Assembly (NCBI GenBank): GCA_963989385.1
Contig: OZ022502.1
Coordinates: forward strand, 53,747,454 to 53,811,453
Direction of reading: 5' to 3'
DNA from: Ctena decussata
Taxonomy: Eukaryota > Mollusca > Bivalvia > Lucinida > Lucinidae
DNA: 64,000 nt
The stretch's first letter is position 1, and the number at the start of each line of letters is the position of its first letter. Of the stretch, positions 30,470-45,400 are shown piece by piece. The translations under genes and the position numbers were made by a program. The notes below the pieces were generated by a model. The model was not told where the DNA came from. It did no database searches and saw nothing but the letters and a program-made list of their open reading frames with translations.

Positions 30470-33400
30470 CTGCAAAATAAGAAACCAATGCAAGAAAACT
30501 TCCTCATTCACAAATGAATTATCTTTTTGTTTGACAAATAAATCTGAGGGTGGAGGACAAGAATGTAGCAAAGATTCATTTTACAAGTTAAACTAGATGA
30601 TTACAATACACAGCTCAACATACATGGGGAGCTGATCCCCAGAAATAGTGACCTAGACAACATGACACAAAAGTTTTAAGAGACAGACATGCACAGAACC
30701 TGATGCATACAGGCTCTGAATTCTAATGGTTTACATGCATAGGCCTAATGGGAAACTTAGCTAATTATCACCTTCACCACAGATTGTCACTCTCATTTAT
30801 AATTATTTCCTTCTTCAAAACATTAGAAATGCTTCAACAGTAGCTCTTGTGAAAAGAACTTCTGTATAACAACTGCTAAGATGTTCGAGTTCCACCAATG
30901 TTGTCAGCAAATTTCATTTTCCATGGAGGCCATATAGAGAATCATAACTATTTTTAGAACAAAGATCATGTGACATTATTTTTCCATTTAACATTACTTC
31001 AGTAAGCAATTTGAATCCAACTAACGTCTTGAAAAAGGTCATTGTATGACTGAAACAGGTCTACAATTAACCTTTCTGTCAGATCAGTCTGTTGTTGGTT
31101 GTTTGTTCTGTTTATTTCTTTCTCTGTGTTGAAAGAGCAGTTAATTCCACTGCGACCGAATTGCTGCACATTTATCATAGTCCGGCAAATGATAAATAGC
31201 ATGCAGAAGGATCTGCACCAACAGTCTACACAATCAACAATACCTACCCCATTCAACAGGGTGGAGATAAGTTTTGTGCTATTTGCAGTACCCTTGCGAT
31301 ATGTATATTTGTGGTATTAGTTTAACTTTTGAACACTGCATTGAAATCGGGGGAATAAAAATTCTATTATTCCATATAATTAAGTAAGGAACATACCTTA
31401 GATATCTGCCAGTGTATTTATATTTTTCTTTTAACGAGCTCATGTTTTATAACCCACTATATTTGTTTATACCCTCAGTACCACACTTTCTGATGATGTC
31501 ATATATTTTCGTGGTATCCCAAAAAGCTGCTCTTAGGATGTCCCAAAAGTGCAGTCATGTCTGGTTTTAGGGTATTTTGTATTTCAAATATTTGTTTAAT
31601 AATTAAACCAAACAAATTTTAAAACTGATTTTTTTAAAGACTAAAAATGTATCACATTTGCTTATTGCCACTTTACTCCTTAACACTGCAAGACAATACA
31701 AAATCCATATACATGTAAGGCATGAAACTTTTTTTGCCAAGGTAGAAAAAAATTTTGGCGGGAGTTTCACATCACGCATCAGATTTTGTTACTATAAATA
31801 GACCACAGCAAACAGGTTGACCTGATTGCATCGGATGGTTTTGTATTTTCATATTTGGGATATTCAAAGATGAGTGCAAACATGCATTAGTCAAAACAGG
31901 TTAAAATTGACATGTCAATATGAAAAATATAAAATTCAGACACATTCAGTAGCAATGTGGTTCATTATTGACATACTTATACTGGGATTCACTGTCTGTC
32001 ATAGAGATGGTGCGCTGTGTCAGGAAAAGCTATTTTCGGAATCCCACCGAAATGTAAGTACTACGAAAAATATATGTCGGACCGATATAAACTGGAGTAC
32101 TTACTGTCAGCTGTTTCTTTCTTTCCATTTTCTGTGCTATTATACTAAGTTCTTTTTCTCTTTCTATTCTTTTCTTTAACTCTTTGTATTTCTTCTTTCT
32201 TTCATTTGACAATTCCTTTAAACAGATATTCAGAATAGCAGTAATAACCCTAAAGACTGGAACAGTAATTGCTGTGTCAAATGCACTGATAACACGGAAT
32301 TGAATGACTTTAGAATAATTATTTGTTTGAGAAAATCTGAGGATTATGTTGAAGGAATTTCAGCTTGTAATGTCATTGAAAAATTGGCAGAGCATGGCAT
32401 ACATTGTTTGCCATGCTCCGGAAGCAATGACCATATAAATCTGTTACTGTAGCAACTGAAAGTTCATACTGATATCAAAACGACGTCATCCAGACGTCAT
32501 TCTGCCAAGGTACTAAGTACAACAGTTGGTGATTGGGTAGTTGCTATGGTAACAGATCTGTGGCATCATCATCTCACTTAAAATTTGAGAGGAGCATGGC
32601 ATACATTAAATGTTATTGTAATTTGTATGCCATGCTCCTCTTGAATTATAAGTGCTACCTGAAATTCATACAATGGAAAAGTCAGTTTTTCTCTAACAAA
32701 CAATCATTCTCAGACAATGCAGTTTTTAAATATTTCATATATTATAACTATGTCTTGTCTAACAAAAACTGAATTAGAGTTGTAAAATACAAAATAGGGT
32801 GATTGGTGCCATCCGCCATCTGCATACTATTACAACTAAAAAACTAAAAACTACAACCTTGCTAACTTGTGTTTCAAGCCTGAAGGTCCTCATGATCCAA
32901 AGAATGTTGTGTTTGAGCAGCAACAGCTCTGACTAGGATAAGCAAGGTAATGCTATTTCTTGCACACCAGATAAGGATTTCTGCATGATTCACCTGTACC
33001 TACTAATCTTATCTCACTCATGTTTTCTTGCCCAGATAATTTGCATGCATTCAATGCTTTAGGTATACACATTGTCAAGTGACTGGTTTTTCACACAAAG
33101 TTGTGAAAATTGCCAATCAAAATGACATCACCATATGCTACTCCAGTCTTTAACCTAAAGAAATGAACATCAGTGGTTGAAAGTGCCGGCTTCTTTCAAA
33201 ATTAAACAGAACAGGGCTTCCGTTAACGGACCTATAGCCGTATATTACGCCCAGGATTTGCTCTCGTACGTCGAAAAATTGGACCTCTGGCGTCTGGCAT
33301 ACGTCCGATAATTGTGACATACGGCCGTTTGATCTTGTCCCGAGGTATGAAATATCGCCACTGTCTTTAAAATTCTAGCACGTGTCATAACTCATCGGAT

Positions 33401-36400
33401 TAACGCAGGTGTTAGCCAGACGAAAAGACCGCCTATTGGCCAATCGAGATTGTCCGTATGGACATGTCGGACCGCCTACCTGTCAATAACGAGTGTCAAA
33501 ATAACGCGAACTAGTATATTCAACCTCTTATGGACGGACGCTCGGCGCCCCGTTACTGCGCATTGGATTCGTGCCACTGAGGTGCAGGATGTCAATATGA
33601 GAATTGAAATACTACTTCTATTCAACCTCTTACGGCAGTCTGCAAAACAACTTATCAAATCACGATGACTGGGCTTTGGGATGAAAGGTGTCCATCTTTT
33701 TTACGATCGGGAGAATGTAACTGACCTGTATGTGTAGGGCGTATGCCGACTTAAAAAGTTTGTGAATGTATCCATAACAGATGAATACTGAAGAATGTAT
33801 TGACAAAGTCTGTCTTAAGTTTTTACGAACGCAACATTCATATTTACATTTGCCCTTACGACGGATAGTCTTGTCATGATCCATACTGTCGGCAATGGAG
33901 TCTTTGGGAATACGAACCTATTCCGCGAAAGCCAAGATACACTGTTAATATTGATAGTCACTATTTCCGACGCGTTATGATCAACGCTATGGTATTAATA
34001 TACAATGTTTTGAAAAATGGAACAATTAAAATACGAAAATGGAAACGTCCATTTCACCGATTTCCTAGTTGTATCGCCATGTCGTCATGCAAACCAATGC
34101 AAAAAATAATGCCGAACAGTGCACAAAAATGGCGCATTCTGATCAGGGTCTACGCAATTATAAATTGGGTATAATACTAATGGAAGCGTTGATATGCAAT
34201 CACCTGCTCATTTATGGGTCAAGCACGTTTTGTCTTTGATGTAAAGATAAGAGACCGCTGTGAGTATATACATGTGCCATGCGCAGTGTCATTTTAACCG
34301 TGTGACGGCTAACGGTACCTCAGTACACACACAGATGACTAACAATCGTATCAGCCGGCGCCACTAAGCAGTCAGACCGGTCTTTTTTGTTCGCATCTAA
34401 CATGAATTATAATGAATGTCGACCTAGCGACAACCGAATACTTTGGTGGAAGCTAGTCAATATACGCTCTTCACACGTTCCGTAAGTCACCGTATTTCCG
34501 ACGCGGCCCATTCAGTGGTGAAGGGAAAATTATGCAATTTGGGTACGTTGAACAGACAGTGCAACCATCATTACTTGGGCGAGTTCTCAGTTTTAGAATG
34601 CTCAGGACTGACGTGTTGTTCTCAAACAAACAGGAATGACTCTGATTAGACTGCGCAAATGTGCAGGCTTCCCTTGTGTAGAACCAAAAAGTTCACTACA
34701 GTAGTAGAGATATGTGTGTGTGGATCATGCTTAAGTCATTCCTAATAAAAGCATCGCAAACGACTGCGTAATACCCCGCCACTGCGAACCAATACCCCTT
34801 ATTTTACCTATTTGTACATTTGTTACACGATTTTTATTATCATTTTACACATGTATATAGCTCCGGGGCAGGGGCAGATAACCTCTGGGGACTAAATTTT
34901 GATCAGGACACGAAGCTCATATTACCTAGATAATGTGTTGCAAGTTTCAGGAAAATCCTGTTCATCTTTGATTTCATACAGATTTTTTTCATAATTTTAT
35001 ACATGAAGATAGCCCCGGGGCAGGGGCAGGTAACCCAGGTGGACTAAATTCTGCTTGTAACAGAAAGCTTATGTTATTTCAATCATTTCCGTGGAATTTC
35101 ATCAAGATATACCAAAAGTCTGATTTTATATAGGTTTTTTCATGATTTCATACATGCATATAGCTTGTGTCAGGGACAGGTAACCATTGGGGAACAATTG
35201 TTTTTATCAAGATGGAAAGCTTATATTAATATGATAGTTTGTTACAAGTTTCAGAAAAATCCCTTTCAACTCCGATTTTATACAATTTTTTTTTAGTTAT
35301 TTAATACATGTATATAGCCCCAGGGCAGGGGCAGATAATCCAGATGGACAAAACTCCACTTGTAACAGAAAGCTTATGTTAATTGAATCATTTCTATGAA
35401 ATTTTATCAAGACATTTGAAAGTGTAAAGGAACTACAGACCAAAACCTATTTTTAAGACCTTGACAAGGGCAATAACTCCATCAGAAGAAATCGAAATTT
35501 GCCCATTAACAGTCCCAACTGAGATATTCTCAAGACCAAACCACATGCCAAGTTTGAAGAAAATCTGTTAATAAATATTAAAGTTATCGAACGGAAACGA
35601 AGTGCTCATGGACGGACGGACAGACGTACGTACGACGGATGGACGGAGGGACAAACGGACAGCCAGCAGGAAAACATAATACCCCGCCACTAACGTGTGG
35701 CGGGGTATAAAAACTTCAGACTTCCCAAAAATTCTCTCAATACGTCCAAAACTGACACCATGGAAGTCTAGACTTCCAAATTCTGAAAGTTAGTGGAAGC
35801 CCTGAACAGAACCATCTAAAACGCTTAAATTTTATATTTTAAGAAGTTCTTGATTTACTTGTAAATAGAAAGGTTTGCAAAAAAGAGTATCATGAGTATG
35901 AGGTATGGATTGAAAAATTTGTAACTCGGGATGACTGTTCAGCATCGCTCAGCAAGCTTCACAATGCCGAACAGTAACCAGTAACCTTCGTGATGGAGTT
36001 TTCTATCAACACCTCATACCCATGACAGATACTTATAGCATCAACTGTCAGCACATTGTCACAAAACAGAGGCACACCCAAAAAATGGATTAAAGTTTCA
36101 GCTGGCTGATGCCACTGATGACTATACCACAGCAATAATACATATGTCTGGCTTCTGCTAGTTAAAATCAAGACAATCAGCAGATGTGGAGGCTGGCCTG
36201 TGCACTCTGTTTACATGCATTTGAGTACCAGAGCTCAAGATAAGAAGGGTAACAGGGATAATTTAGGTTGGTTGGTTGATTTGATGCTTAACGTCCACGG
36301 TAAACAACTAAGGTCATGTCGGGACGGTCAGTTAACCTAACCACACTATTCCTTGGCAGGCTTAGACCTTCTAAGCGGTTAACCAGTACTAAGTGCACAT

Positions 36401-39400
36401 ACTTTCGCCAGTAACTGACAACTGCCCTTCTTGAATCAGCGGAAGGAGAAACGGAAGTATGTGGCCAGACCGGGATTCGAACCCAGGACCTCTGACTTAC
36501 GATAATTTAGGAATAGTTTCCCTTATTTTTTCATCAAAACATACGTTGTGACCCCTCATTAGAACCATCTCACTTAGATGGTTCTAATAAAGGGTCATGA
36601 CATATATTTTCATTGAGAAATGAGAAAAATTATTTTTGAATTATCCCTGTTACTCCTTATTTAAAGCTCTGACACCTCGACATTTTGCCACCATTTTCAC
36701 AAAGGCGAACAACTTTTTCCTTTCTGTTCCTTCCAAAATTCAGTCTACTCTAGAATGAACTAGAAATGTGTCCATACGACACGGATGCCCCCGCCTAGTG
36801 CCCTAAGTAAGATGGTGCCTTGTTTAAGGTAAAGGCACTTGTAGCATAACTAGGTTCACAAAGGCACACTTCTGTGGTACATGTTTTATTGTTTTCCTTG
36901 GGCAGATGTATTGTGCTTCTTGGATCAAGAGAAGCACAATGGGAGGGGGGGGGGTGTCATGACTGATATGTGATGATATTCTGTATCTTATCGCAGAAAT
37001 GGATGCCATGCAACTTTCCAAAAGAAATAGCCCGGAAACAAGTAACTTTTCAAAAACAAACAAACGGACACCATTATTGTATGAAATGAAGTCGAAAAAG
37101 GGCCATAACTCCCACAATAATTGACGGATTTTACCAAACATTGAACTTGACCTGTATTTTATGATCATATACCTGTGTATAAAATATTAATTCAATACAC
37201 CAATGCTTTCAAAAGATATTGAACGGAAACCAGTTTTTCATACAAAATGAAGTCGAAAAAGGGCCATAACTCCCACAATAATCAACGGATTTTGCCCAAC
37301 ATCGAACTTGACCTGTATTTTATGATTATATACCTGTGTATAAAATATGAATTCAATACACCAATGCTTTTAAAAGATATCGAACTGAAACCATTTCTTC
37401 ATAAAAAATAAAGTTGAAAAAGGGCCATAACTCCCACAATAATAGCCGGATTTTACCCAACATCAAACTTGACCTGTATTTTATGATCATATACCTGTGT
37501 ATAAAATATGAATTCAATACACCAATGTTTTCAAAAGATATCAAACGGAAACCATTTTTTCATACAAAATAAAGTCGAAAAAGGGCCATAACTCCCACAG
37601 TTATCGACAGATTTTGCCCAACATCGAACTCAACCTGTATTTTATGATTATATACCTGTATAAAATATGAATTCAATACACCAATGTTTTCAAAAGATAT
37701 CGAACGGAAACCATTTCTTCATAGAAACAGAAGTCGAAAAAGGGCCATAACTCCAACAATAATAGCCGGATTTTACCCAACATCGAACTCAACCTGTATT
37801 TTATGATTATATAGCTGTGTATACAATATGAATTCAATACACCAATGCTTTCAAAAGATATCGAACGGAAACCATTTCTTCATAGAAACAGAAGTCGAAA
37901 AAGGGCCATAACTCCAACAATAATAGCCGGATTTTACCCAACATCGAACTTGACCTGTATTTTATGATTATATAGCTGTGTATAAAATATGAATTCAATA
38001 CACCAATGCTTTCAAAAGATATTGAAGGGAAACCATTTTTTCATAGAAACAGAAGTCGAAAAAGGGCCATAACTCCCACAATAATAGCCGGATTTTACCC
38101 AACATCGAACTTGACCTGTATTTTATGATTATATAGCTGTGTATGAAATATGAATTCAATACACCAATGCTTTCAAAAGATATTGAACGGAAACCATTTC
38201 GTACGTATGCTACGTACGCTACGTACGTACGCTACGTACGTACGGACAGGGGTGATACTATATGCCCCCCCATTTAAATAACAAATTCTGTCCTTAAAAG
38301 GTTGACCCCAATTTAGAAGAGTGGCGAATATGAAAATGGCAGAGCTGCTTCCACTGAACTTGTACCCATTCATCTTGTGTGTCACTTACGGAATGAACTA
38401 CATTATCGAAGCGTAAACTACATTGAGTCGCGTGCAAAGTGAATGAACCCCACAGGGGTTCATATAAACTTTGCTAGTGACCCAATGTAGTTTACACTTA
38501 GATGAACATCAAAAACTAAGTTCATTGCTTAGATTTACATTTATTTCAATTAAAACCTGGATGAAAAACCTTGATGAAAAATCTTACATTAGCGCTAAAT
38601 TGATGCAGTAAAACTTTTACACACAGTTTTTCTGCTAACAGCTGAACAGCGTCAAAGAGAACATGACGTGGGTGATGTCCAATCATAATATATAGAGCCA
38701 CTGTTTATTTTGATGTCATTTACTTCGCGTAGCTCAATGTAGCTATTGGAATACAAACTACAGTCAAACCTGTCTTAGTGGCCACCTCTATTAAGCAAGC
38801 AACCTGTATTAAGCAAGCATGCTTTCATTTCCCAAAAAAAGGCAATTACATTGAAATGTACCTGTATTATGCAAGCACCTGTCTTAAGCAAGCACATTTT
38901 GATAATCCCATAGGTGCTTGCTTAATACAGGTTGGACTGTACATTAAGTTTCAATGGTTTACTATAAGGTTCTTCAGTAAGTACACCAAGAATGTAAATA
39001 TAGCCAAATGGCTAAGACTTCAAGGTTACTATGGACAGTTACAAACTTGATAATGCGACAGAGCTGCCTGATTAAACAGTGCAACTCTGATCAGACCGGA
39101 GCATTCTCATTATCGCAAACCTACCTCCAGACTTCCAAGTTCAGCTAAGGATGACAGTTCACCACTTTTTAATGTCTCTAACTTAGGTCTGTTAAATGTT
39201 CTGTTGACTAGAGAGGGATGTGTCTTAAAATACTTTGCTGCATCAAACTGTTTCACTGAAAATAAAACATCTTATCAGCTTAATGTGGCTAACTTTGAAG
39301 TTCAAAGATAAGAAAATATCAGAAACAGTATTTCTCGCATAACAGTAAAGGACTGCCTCTGTTTTATCGAGTGCAGGAAAATCTTATCTTATGCCCCTTA

Positions 39401-42400
39401 TCCAGTCCTAGGGCTAGGTAAGTCTATGCATTTGTCATGTAAGAAGTCGCAGATGCGTGTTGTCAAGACAGCTGTACAGTCAATGATGTCTTTAAGACGG
39501 CAAAATGACATCATTTCACGTTGTGCCGGATGCTGATGTAAAGAACCACAAAAGGTTGTTGATGATGGTGATTGCTACTTTTAAAACTGGATAAAAATCC
39601 ATTTTAACAAGCTCTACCTTTAAAATCAAACATTAAATTAAAAGGTATACAAAATAACACAACCTGTTCCCATACAGGATAGCTCACCTAACAGCGCCTT
39701 GCCCATCACATAAAAACTTTTAACATTTTGTTAACACTGATGCCCCTGCTGCCACTGCGGGTAGTGCAATAGCTCTTCCTGTATATTGGTACAGGCGAGA
39801 TAAATAAAGGATCTACATGTATCTGAGTTGCAAGTTGGTGATGGAAATATCTGTCCCTCAGAATTGCTGTTCTGCATCACTCGGCAAGACCTGTGATGCC
39901 AAACAGTGAACCTCATGATGAATTTTTCTATCTAAACCTCACACTCATGAAAAATAACAGTTTCAGATTCTAAATATTGAGACAGAGAGGTCTGAGCATA
40001 CAATGCAGACCCAGGTCAGACTGCTCCTAAAGTAGCAGTCTGATCAGGGTATACACTGTTTGCCATCCCATATGCATCTTTTAGATGCATAGCTGCATTC
40101 AATTTGTAAAACCAAACTGCTCTATTTTTAGGACAAGCAAATTCGGTGAATTTACATCCCCTGCCGATGTGGCCCTGATTTGTTTATGGGTTATTTCAAG
40201 TTTCATACAATTTTGTTCACTTGTTTCTTTAAGGCTGAACTTGTGGATTGTACATGAAATCAAGGGCAATAACTCTGGGATAAGTAAGGCATAAGCTGAA
40301 GCTGTTCTTACACACTTGCCTCAGCATCACTGCACTATAGCGATACATTTCTAATTCAGTTACAAGAAATTTTGTTCATCGGTGCCCTACTAATGGCTAA
40401 TTTGTGGATTATAAATCAATTCAAGGGCATTAAATCATGCACTACTGAATGTGCACTGCTGTGTCATGACAATACATAATTATTATAAGTTCCATGAAAT
40501 TCCATTCATTGGTTACTTAGTTATGACTCAATTTGTGATTTTAAAGGAATTCAAGGGCAATAACACATTGCTTACTGAAGCAATTCCGACAAAAAGTAAG
40601 ATGCACCAGTGTGTTATGGTGATACATATTTAGTATGTTTCATAGAATTCGATTCATTGATAATTTAGTGATATCTAATAGAACATTATGTGCATATCCG
40701 AGTTATGGTGATACATATTCAGTTTAAATTTCATGAAGTTTTGGTAATTGGTTATTTAGTTATGGCTCATTTCATTGATTTTAAGTCAATTAATGGGGGA
40801 TAACTCATGCATTATTGAAGCCAGTCTGACTAAACTTCATGTGCATCAGCGCGTTACAGTAATATATATTTCTTTTAAGTTTCATGAAATTCTGTCCAGT
40901 GGTTACTTAGTTATGGCTCATTTCATTGATTTTAAGTCATTTAAAGGGCGATTACTCATGCATTACTGAAGGCAGTCTCATGAAACTTCATGTGCATCAG
41001 CGCGTTATAGTGATATATACTTATTATAAGTTTCATGATATTCCGTCAAGTGGTTACTTAGATATGGCTCATTTCATTGATTTTAAGTCAATTAAAGGGG
41101 GATAACTCATGCATTACTGAAGCCAGTCTGACGAAACTTCATGTGCATCAGCGCGTTATAGTGATATATACTTATTTTAGGTTTCATGAAATTCCATCCA
41201 GTGGTTACTTAGTTATGGCTCCGGACTGACGGATGGAATGACGGACGGTTGGTTGGTTGATTTGATGCTTACATGTAACGTCCAAAGTAAACAACTAAGG
41301 TCATGTCGGGACGGTCAGTTAACCTAACCACACTATTCCTGGGCAGGCTTAGACCTCCTAAGCGGTTAACCAGTACTAAGTGCACATACTTTCGCCAGTA
41401 ACTGACAACTGCCCTTCTTGAATCAGGAATGACGGACGGATGGAAGGACAAACAGACAGACAGACAGACGGACGGACATGGAGAAAACTATATCCCTCCG
41501 CCATCGGCTGGGGATAATAATTATGGTAATTATTTTTGGTATCCCAATTACTAGAATGTTTTCCGTAACACCTCACCTTCTTTTTTTGAGTCTACAAAGA
41601 CCGTGTGTTTATTCTTAGGCTTGTCATCACAATCTATGAGGTGTAGCGATGACTTTAATCTCTCAATCTTCTGAAAAGGAAAGAAGCTAAGCATCTTTAT
41701 TGCTTCGTCACACGAGCCTTGTACTTCCACAGTAGGAAGGGGCTTTGAGGTTTCAATAGAAATATCTGTAAGCAATATTATTGTGATATGATAGGTTAAA
41801 ATACTGTCTGTATTAAATGAACTTAACGTTGGTTGCTATCATATTTAACAAAGTCAACAGAGCATGAAGAAAAGGTCAAGGTCATAAAATGGTATCATAA
41901 CATTGGAGAACACCTTGGAAAATTATATGTATGACAAAGCTTGATACTTCTGACTTATTATCAACCAAAAACAGCCAAATTCTAGGGTTGACACAAATAC
42001 AACAAGGGCTTCGCAAGCGGCGCATAATACGCCCGTTTAAATGTCATAAAGGAGTTACAGAATGAACAAGACTGTTTACAAAAGGATAGACAGACAGACA
42101 AACAGAGGCAACCACTCTATAATAAATGAATTCAACATTATTTTAAATATACTGTTAGTATATCAAGTCAAGGGAGATAAACTAAATATACTAGATACAA
42201 CATTCTTGGTTCCATTACATTCCCTTGACATCATACAATATTTTAAACAGTTGAAATGTTACAGAGTAAACATGATATTTATGCAAGGGCAGGTAATTCA
42301 GTAAGTAAGCCAGAGTTGTGGTTCTTGCTCAGGATACATTACCACATTATACACATTCCTACAAATTTTCATTCTAATATTTCAAAAGTTAAAGGAGATA

Positions 42401-45400
42401 TGGAGTGAATGAGAAATGCCTAAAATATACTAATCAAAGGGAGGTTACTCCAAAATTAAGGGGGAGCAAACATTCTTGCACATTGTTATAAAGTTTCATC
42501 ATGATATTCCAAACGGTTACCAAGTTATGGTATGCACAATGTAAGTATACACAAAAATAGTCAACAAGAACTAATGAAAGGGATGTAACTCTAAAACGAA
42601 CAAAGGGAGAGCAGCCAATTTGTATGCGACACATAGTTGGGACTTCATACACATTGCTATGAAGTTTCATTACGATATCCCAAACAGTTATCTAGTTATG
42701 GCGCGCACAAGACTTGCAGGTAAAAAATTAATCAAAGGGACATAACTTGGGAACTAAGGAAGGGGGAGCAACCATTTTTGTACGCGACCCAACCTAATAC
42801 ATATTCCTACCAAATCTCATGAATATATCCCAAACGGTTAATGAGTTATGGCGCGCACAATAATGTTTACGGACGGACGGCCGGACAGACGGAAGGACGG
42901 ACAGCGTCATGACATAATACGACCGTTTTCTCAAATCGGGCGTATAACAAAGATATCAGACCATGAAATATAGATGACAATTACATAATGGTACTGCAAC
43001 ACCTAGTCTGCCTAAGGAAAGTATAATTCTGTCCCAATGTTCAGGATAATTTTAGTATTACCGTATTTATGACTAATCACACCACCATATTGATTTGGCT
43101 ATAAGATGGGGGGGGGGTCCAATCCTGTTTAATTCTGCTATATGTGGTTTTCTCCTCCAAGTCAGAGGGGGTGGGGGGGAAGAGGCCTCCAGTATGACTA
43201 CATATGCCTATACCAGTCCTGTTTAATTCTGCTATATGATGTGGTTTTCCCCTCCAAAACAACCAAAAAAATCTAGATCCATCTTACAAGATGGATCTAG
43301 ATTTTTGGGGTTGTTTTGGATTGGAAAAATTCTTGTGCTACAGAGGAATAAAAGTGTCACTAACTTTCAATTCTGTAGATCTTTTCATGTTGACGTATTT
43401 GAGATCTTGTGAGAACATTAACTTCAGCTGGGCTTCAGTGTGCTCTGGTTCTGTTTTCTCTCGTCTCTCATGAACACCATCCTGGAGAATAAATACTCGT
43501 CACATCAGGATAAATCAATTTCTGCCATATCTTTTCAAATAAACCCCATCTCTCTAATAAACACTCAGACTCCTACTCAAATTTTCAGTGAAAAAGTGGC
43601 TCAGTCCCTAGGCTATCGAGATTTGGCTTTTGACCACCACAACGTGTTTGTAATTCCCCAATTTTTGTCTCAAAAATGCTATTCATAGGACTTGTGAAAT
43701 GCAATGCCCAAGGGCATTTATCTTAATGGAATACAACAATAATGGGCTACAACAAACAATCTGTATCTAAGAGAAAATGAAATGAACAATATTATTCCAA
43801 ACTTAATTCCCTTAACTATTTGGCACTATGGACTACTATACCACATACCTTCTTCACTGTGTTGACCATATTGAAATAGAACTCATCAGGATTCTTGTTT
43901 GTAATTCCCCAATTTTTGTCTCAAAAATGCTATTCATAGGACTTGTGAAATGCAATGCCCAAGGGCATTTATCTTAATGGAATACAACAATAATGGGCTA
44001 CAACAAACAATCTGTATCTAAGAGAAAATGAAATGAACAATATTATTCCAAACTTAATTCCCTTAACTATTTGGCACTATGGACTACTATACCACATACC
44101 TTCTTCACTGTGTTGACCATATTGAAATAGAACTCATCAGGATTCTTGTTTGTAATTCCCCAATTTTTGTCTCAAAAATGCTATTCATAGGACTTGTGAA
44201 ATGCAATGCCCAAGGGCATTTATCTTAATGGAATACAACAATAATGGGCTACAACAAACAATCTGTATCTAAGAGAAAATGAAATGAACAATATTATTCC
44301 ATACTTAATTCCCTTAACTATTTGGCACTATGGACTACTATACCACATACCTTCTTCACTGTGTTGACCATATTGAAATAGAACTCATCAGGATTCTTGT
44401 CCAAAGCTTTCTGTTTTAATAACTTCAGAGTCTTAGCCTTTCTGTGATGATCACTGTGAAAACAAAGCAACATACAGAGCTCCGGATAAGATGGACTTCT
44501 GATGAGAATGTTCTGAGATAAGAAAAAGGCCCTATGATGCAAACAGGGGACTTATTGTATCTGCAAACATAGAACACTCAAACAAGTCTGTCAATCCCTA
44601 TCAGGGTTGCCATTCATCTTCCACTTCAAAATTCCCTGACTTTGCCCCAATTTTAGCCAGATATTTTACTGTTTTTCATACCCATTTAAAGATTCAAATG
44701 TTGATTTAACTCTACTTAAGCAGTGCTAACTGTATCACTTGAAAATTGGAGTTTACTCTTAAGGAAAGAATTTGCTACACAGGGAGCAAATTCTGCTTCT
44801 CAAGGAGCAAATTCTTTCCTTTAAGAGTAGCCCCCAATGGAGATGTGCCTGGACCATCTGTCTAGAAAGTACATCCTTTCCCCCTGAACAGAATAAGTAT
44901 ATTTTCTGAAGACTGTCAAATCCATTAATTTTCAAATTCCCTGACTTTTCAAATCATTTCCAAATTTCCCTGACCAACCACAAAATTCCCTGACTTTTCC
45001 CTGATCTGGAAAAAAATCATTTTCCAGATGTTTTTCCCTGACCATGGCAACCCTGCCTAAGTCTAGCTAGAGCCTTTATTTTGAAATTGCAGATTCTTCA
45101 GGCTGCCTGTGTGCAAACAGCAATAGCTATGATTAGACTGTGCAGGTGTGCAGGCTGGTCAGTACCTTTGCCAGTCACATATGAATTAAGCACTTTTTGC
45201 ATTTTGTGGTTCAATTTTGGGATCATTTCTATCCAGTCTTTATAAAAACATATGTCGTGGTGCCTCATTAAACTGCTGAAGTTATCCCAATGAGTGACCA
45301 CAACACAGATTAGGACATAATATCCCAAATTATCATGAAAAACCTTCTTTTTATACAGAATGGACATGACCTACAGGACTTTTACCTAGAAATTTCCAGA

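Noticed and set aside
36824..37168. 114-codon ORF on the - strand
   Set aside because: Its start lies in the 161-bp array, and a similar frame recurs in the next units, so it is repeat-derived.
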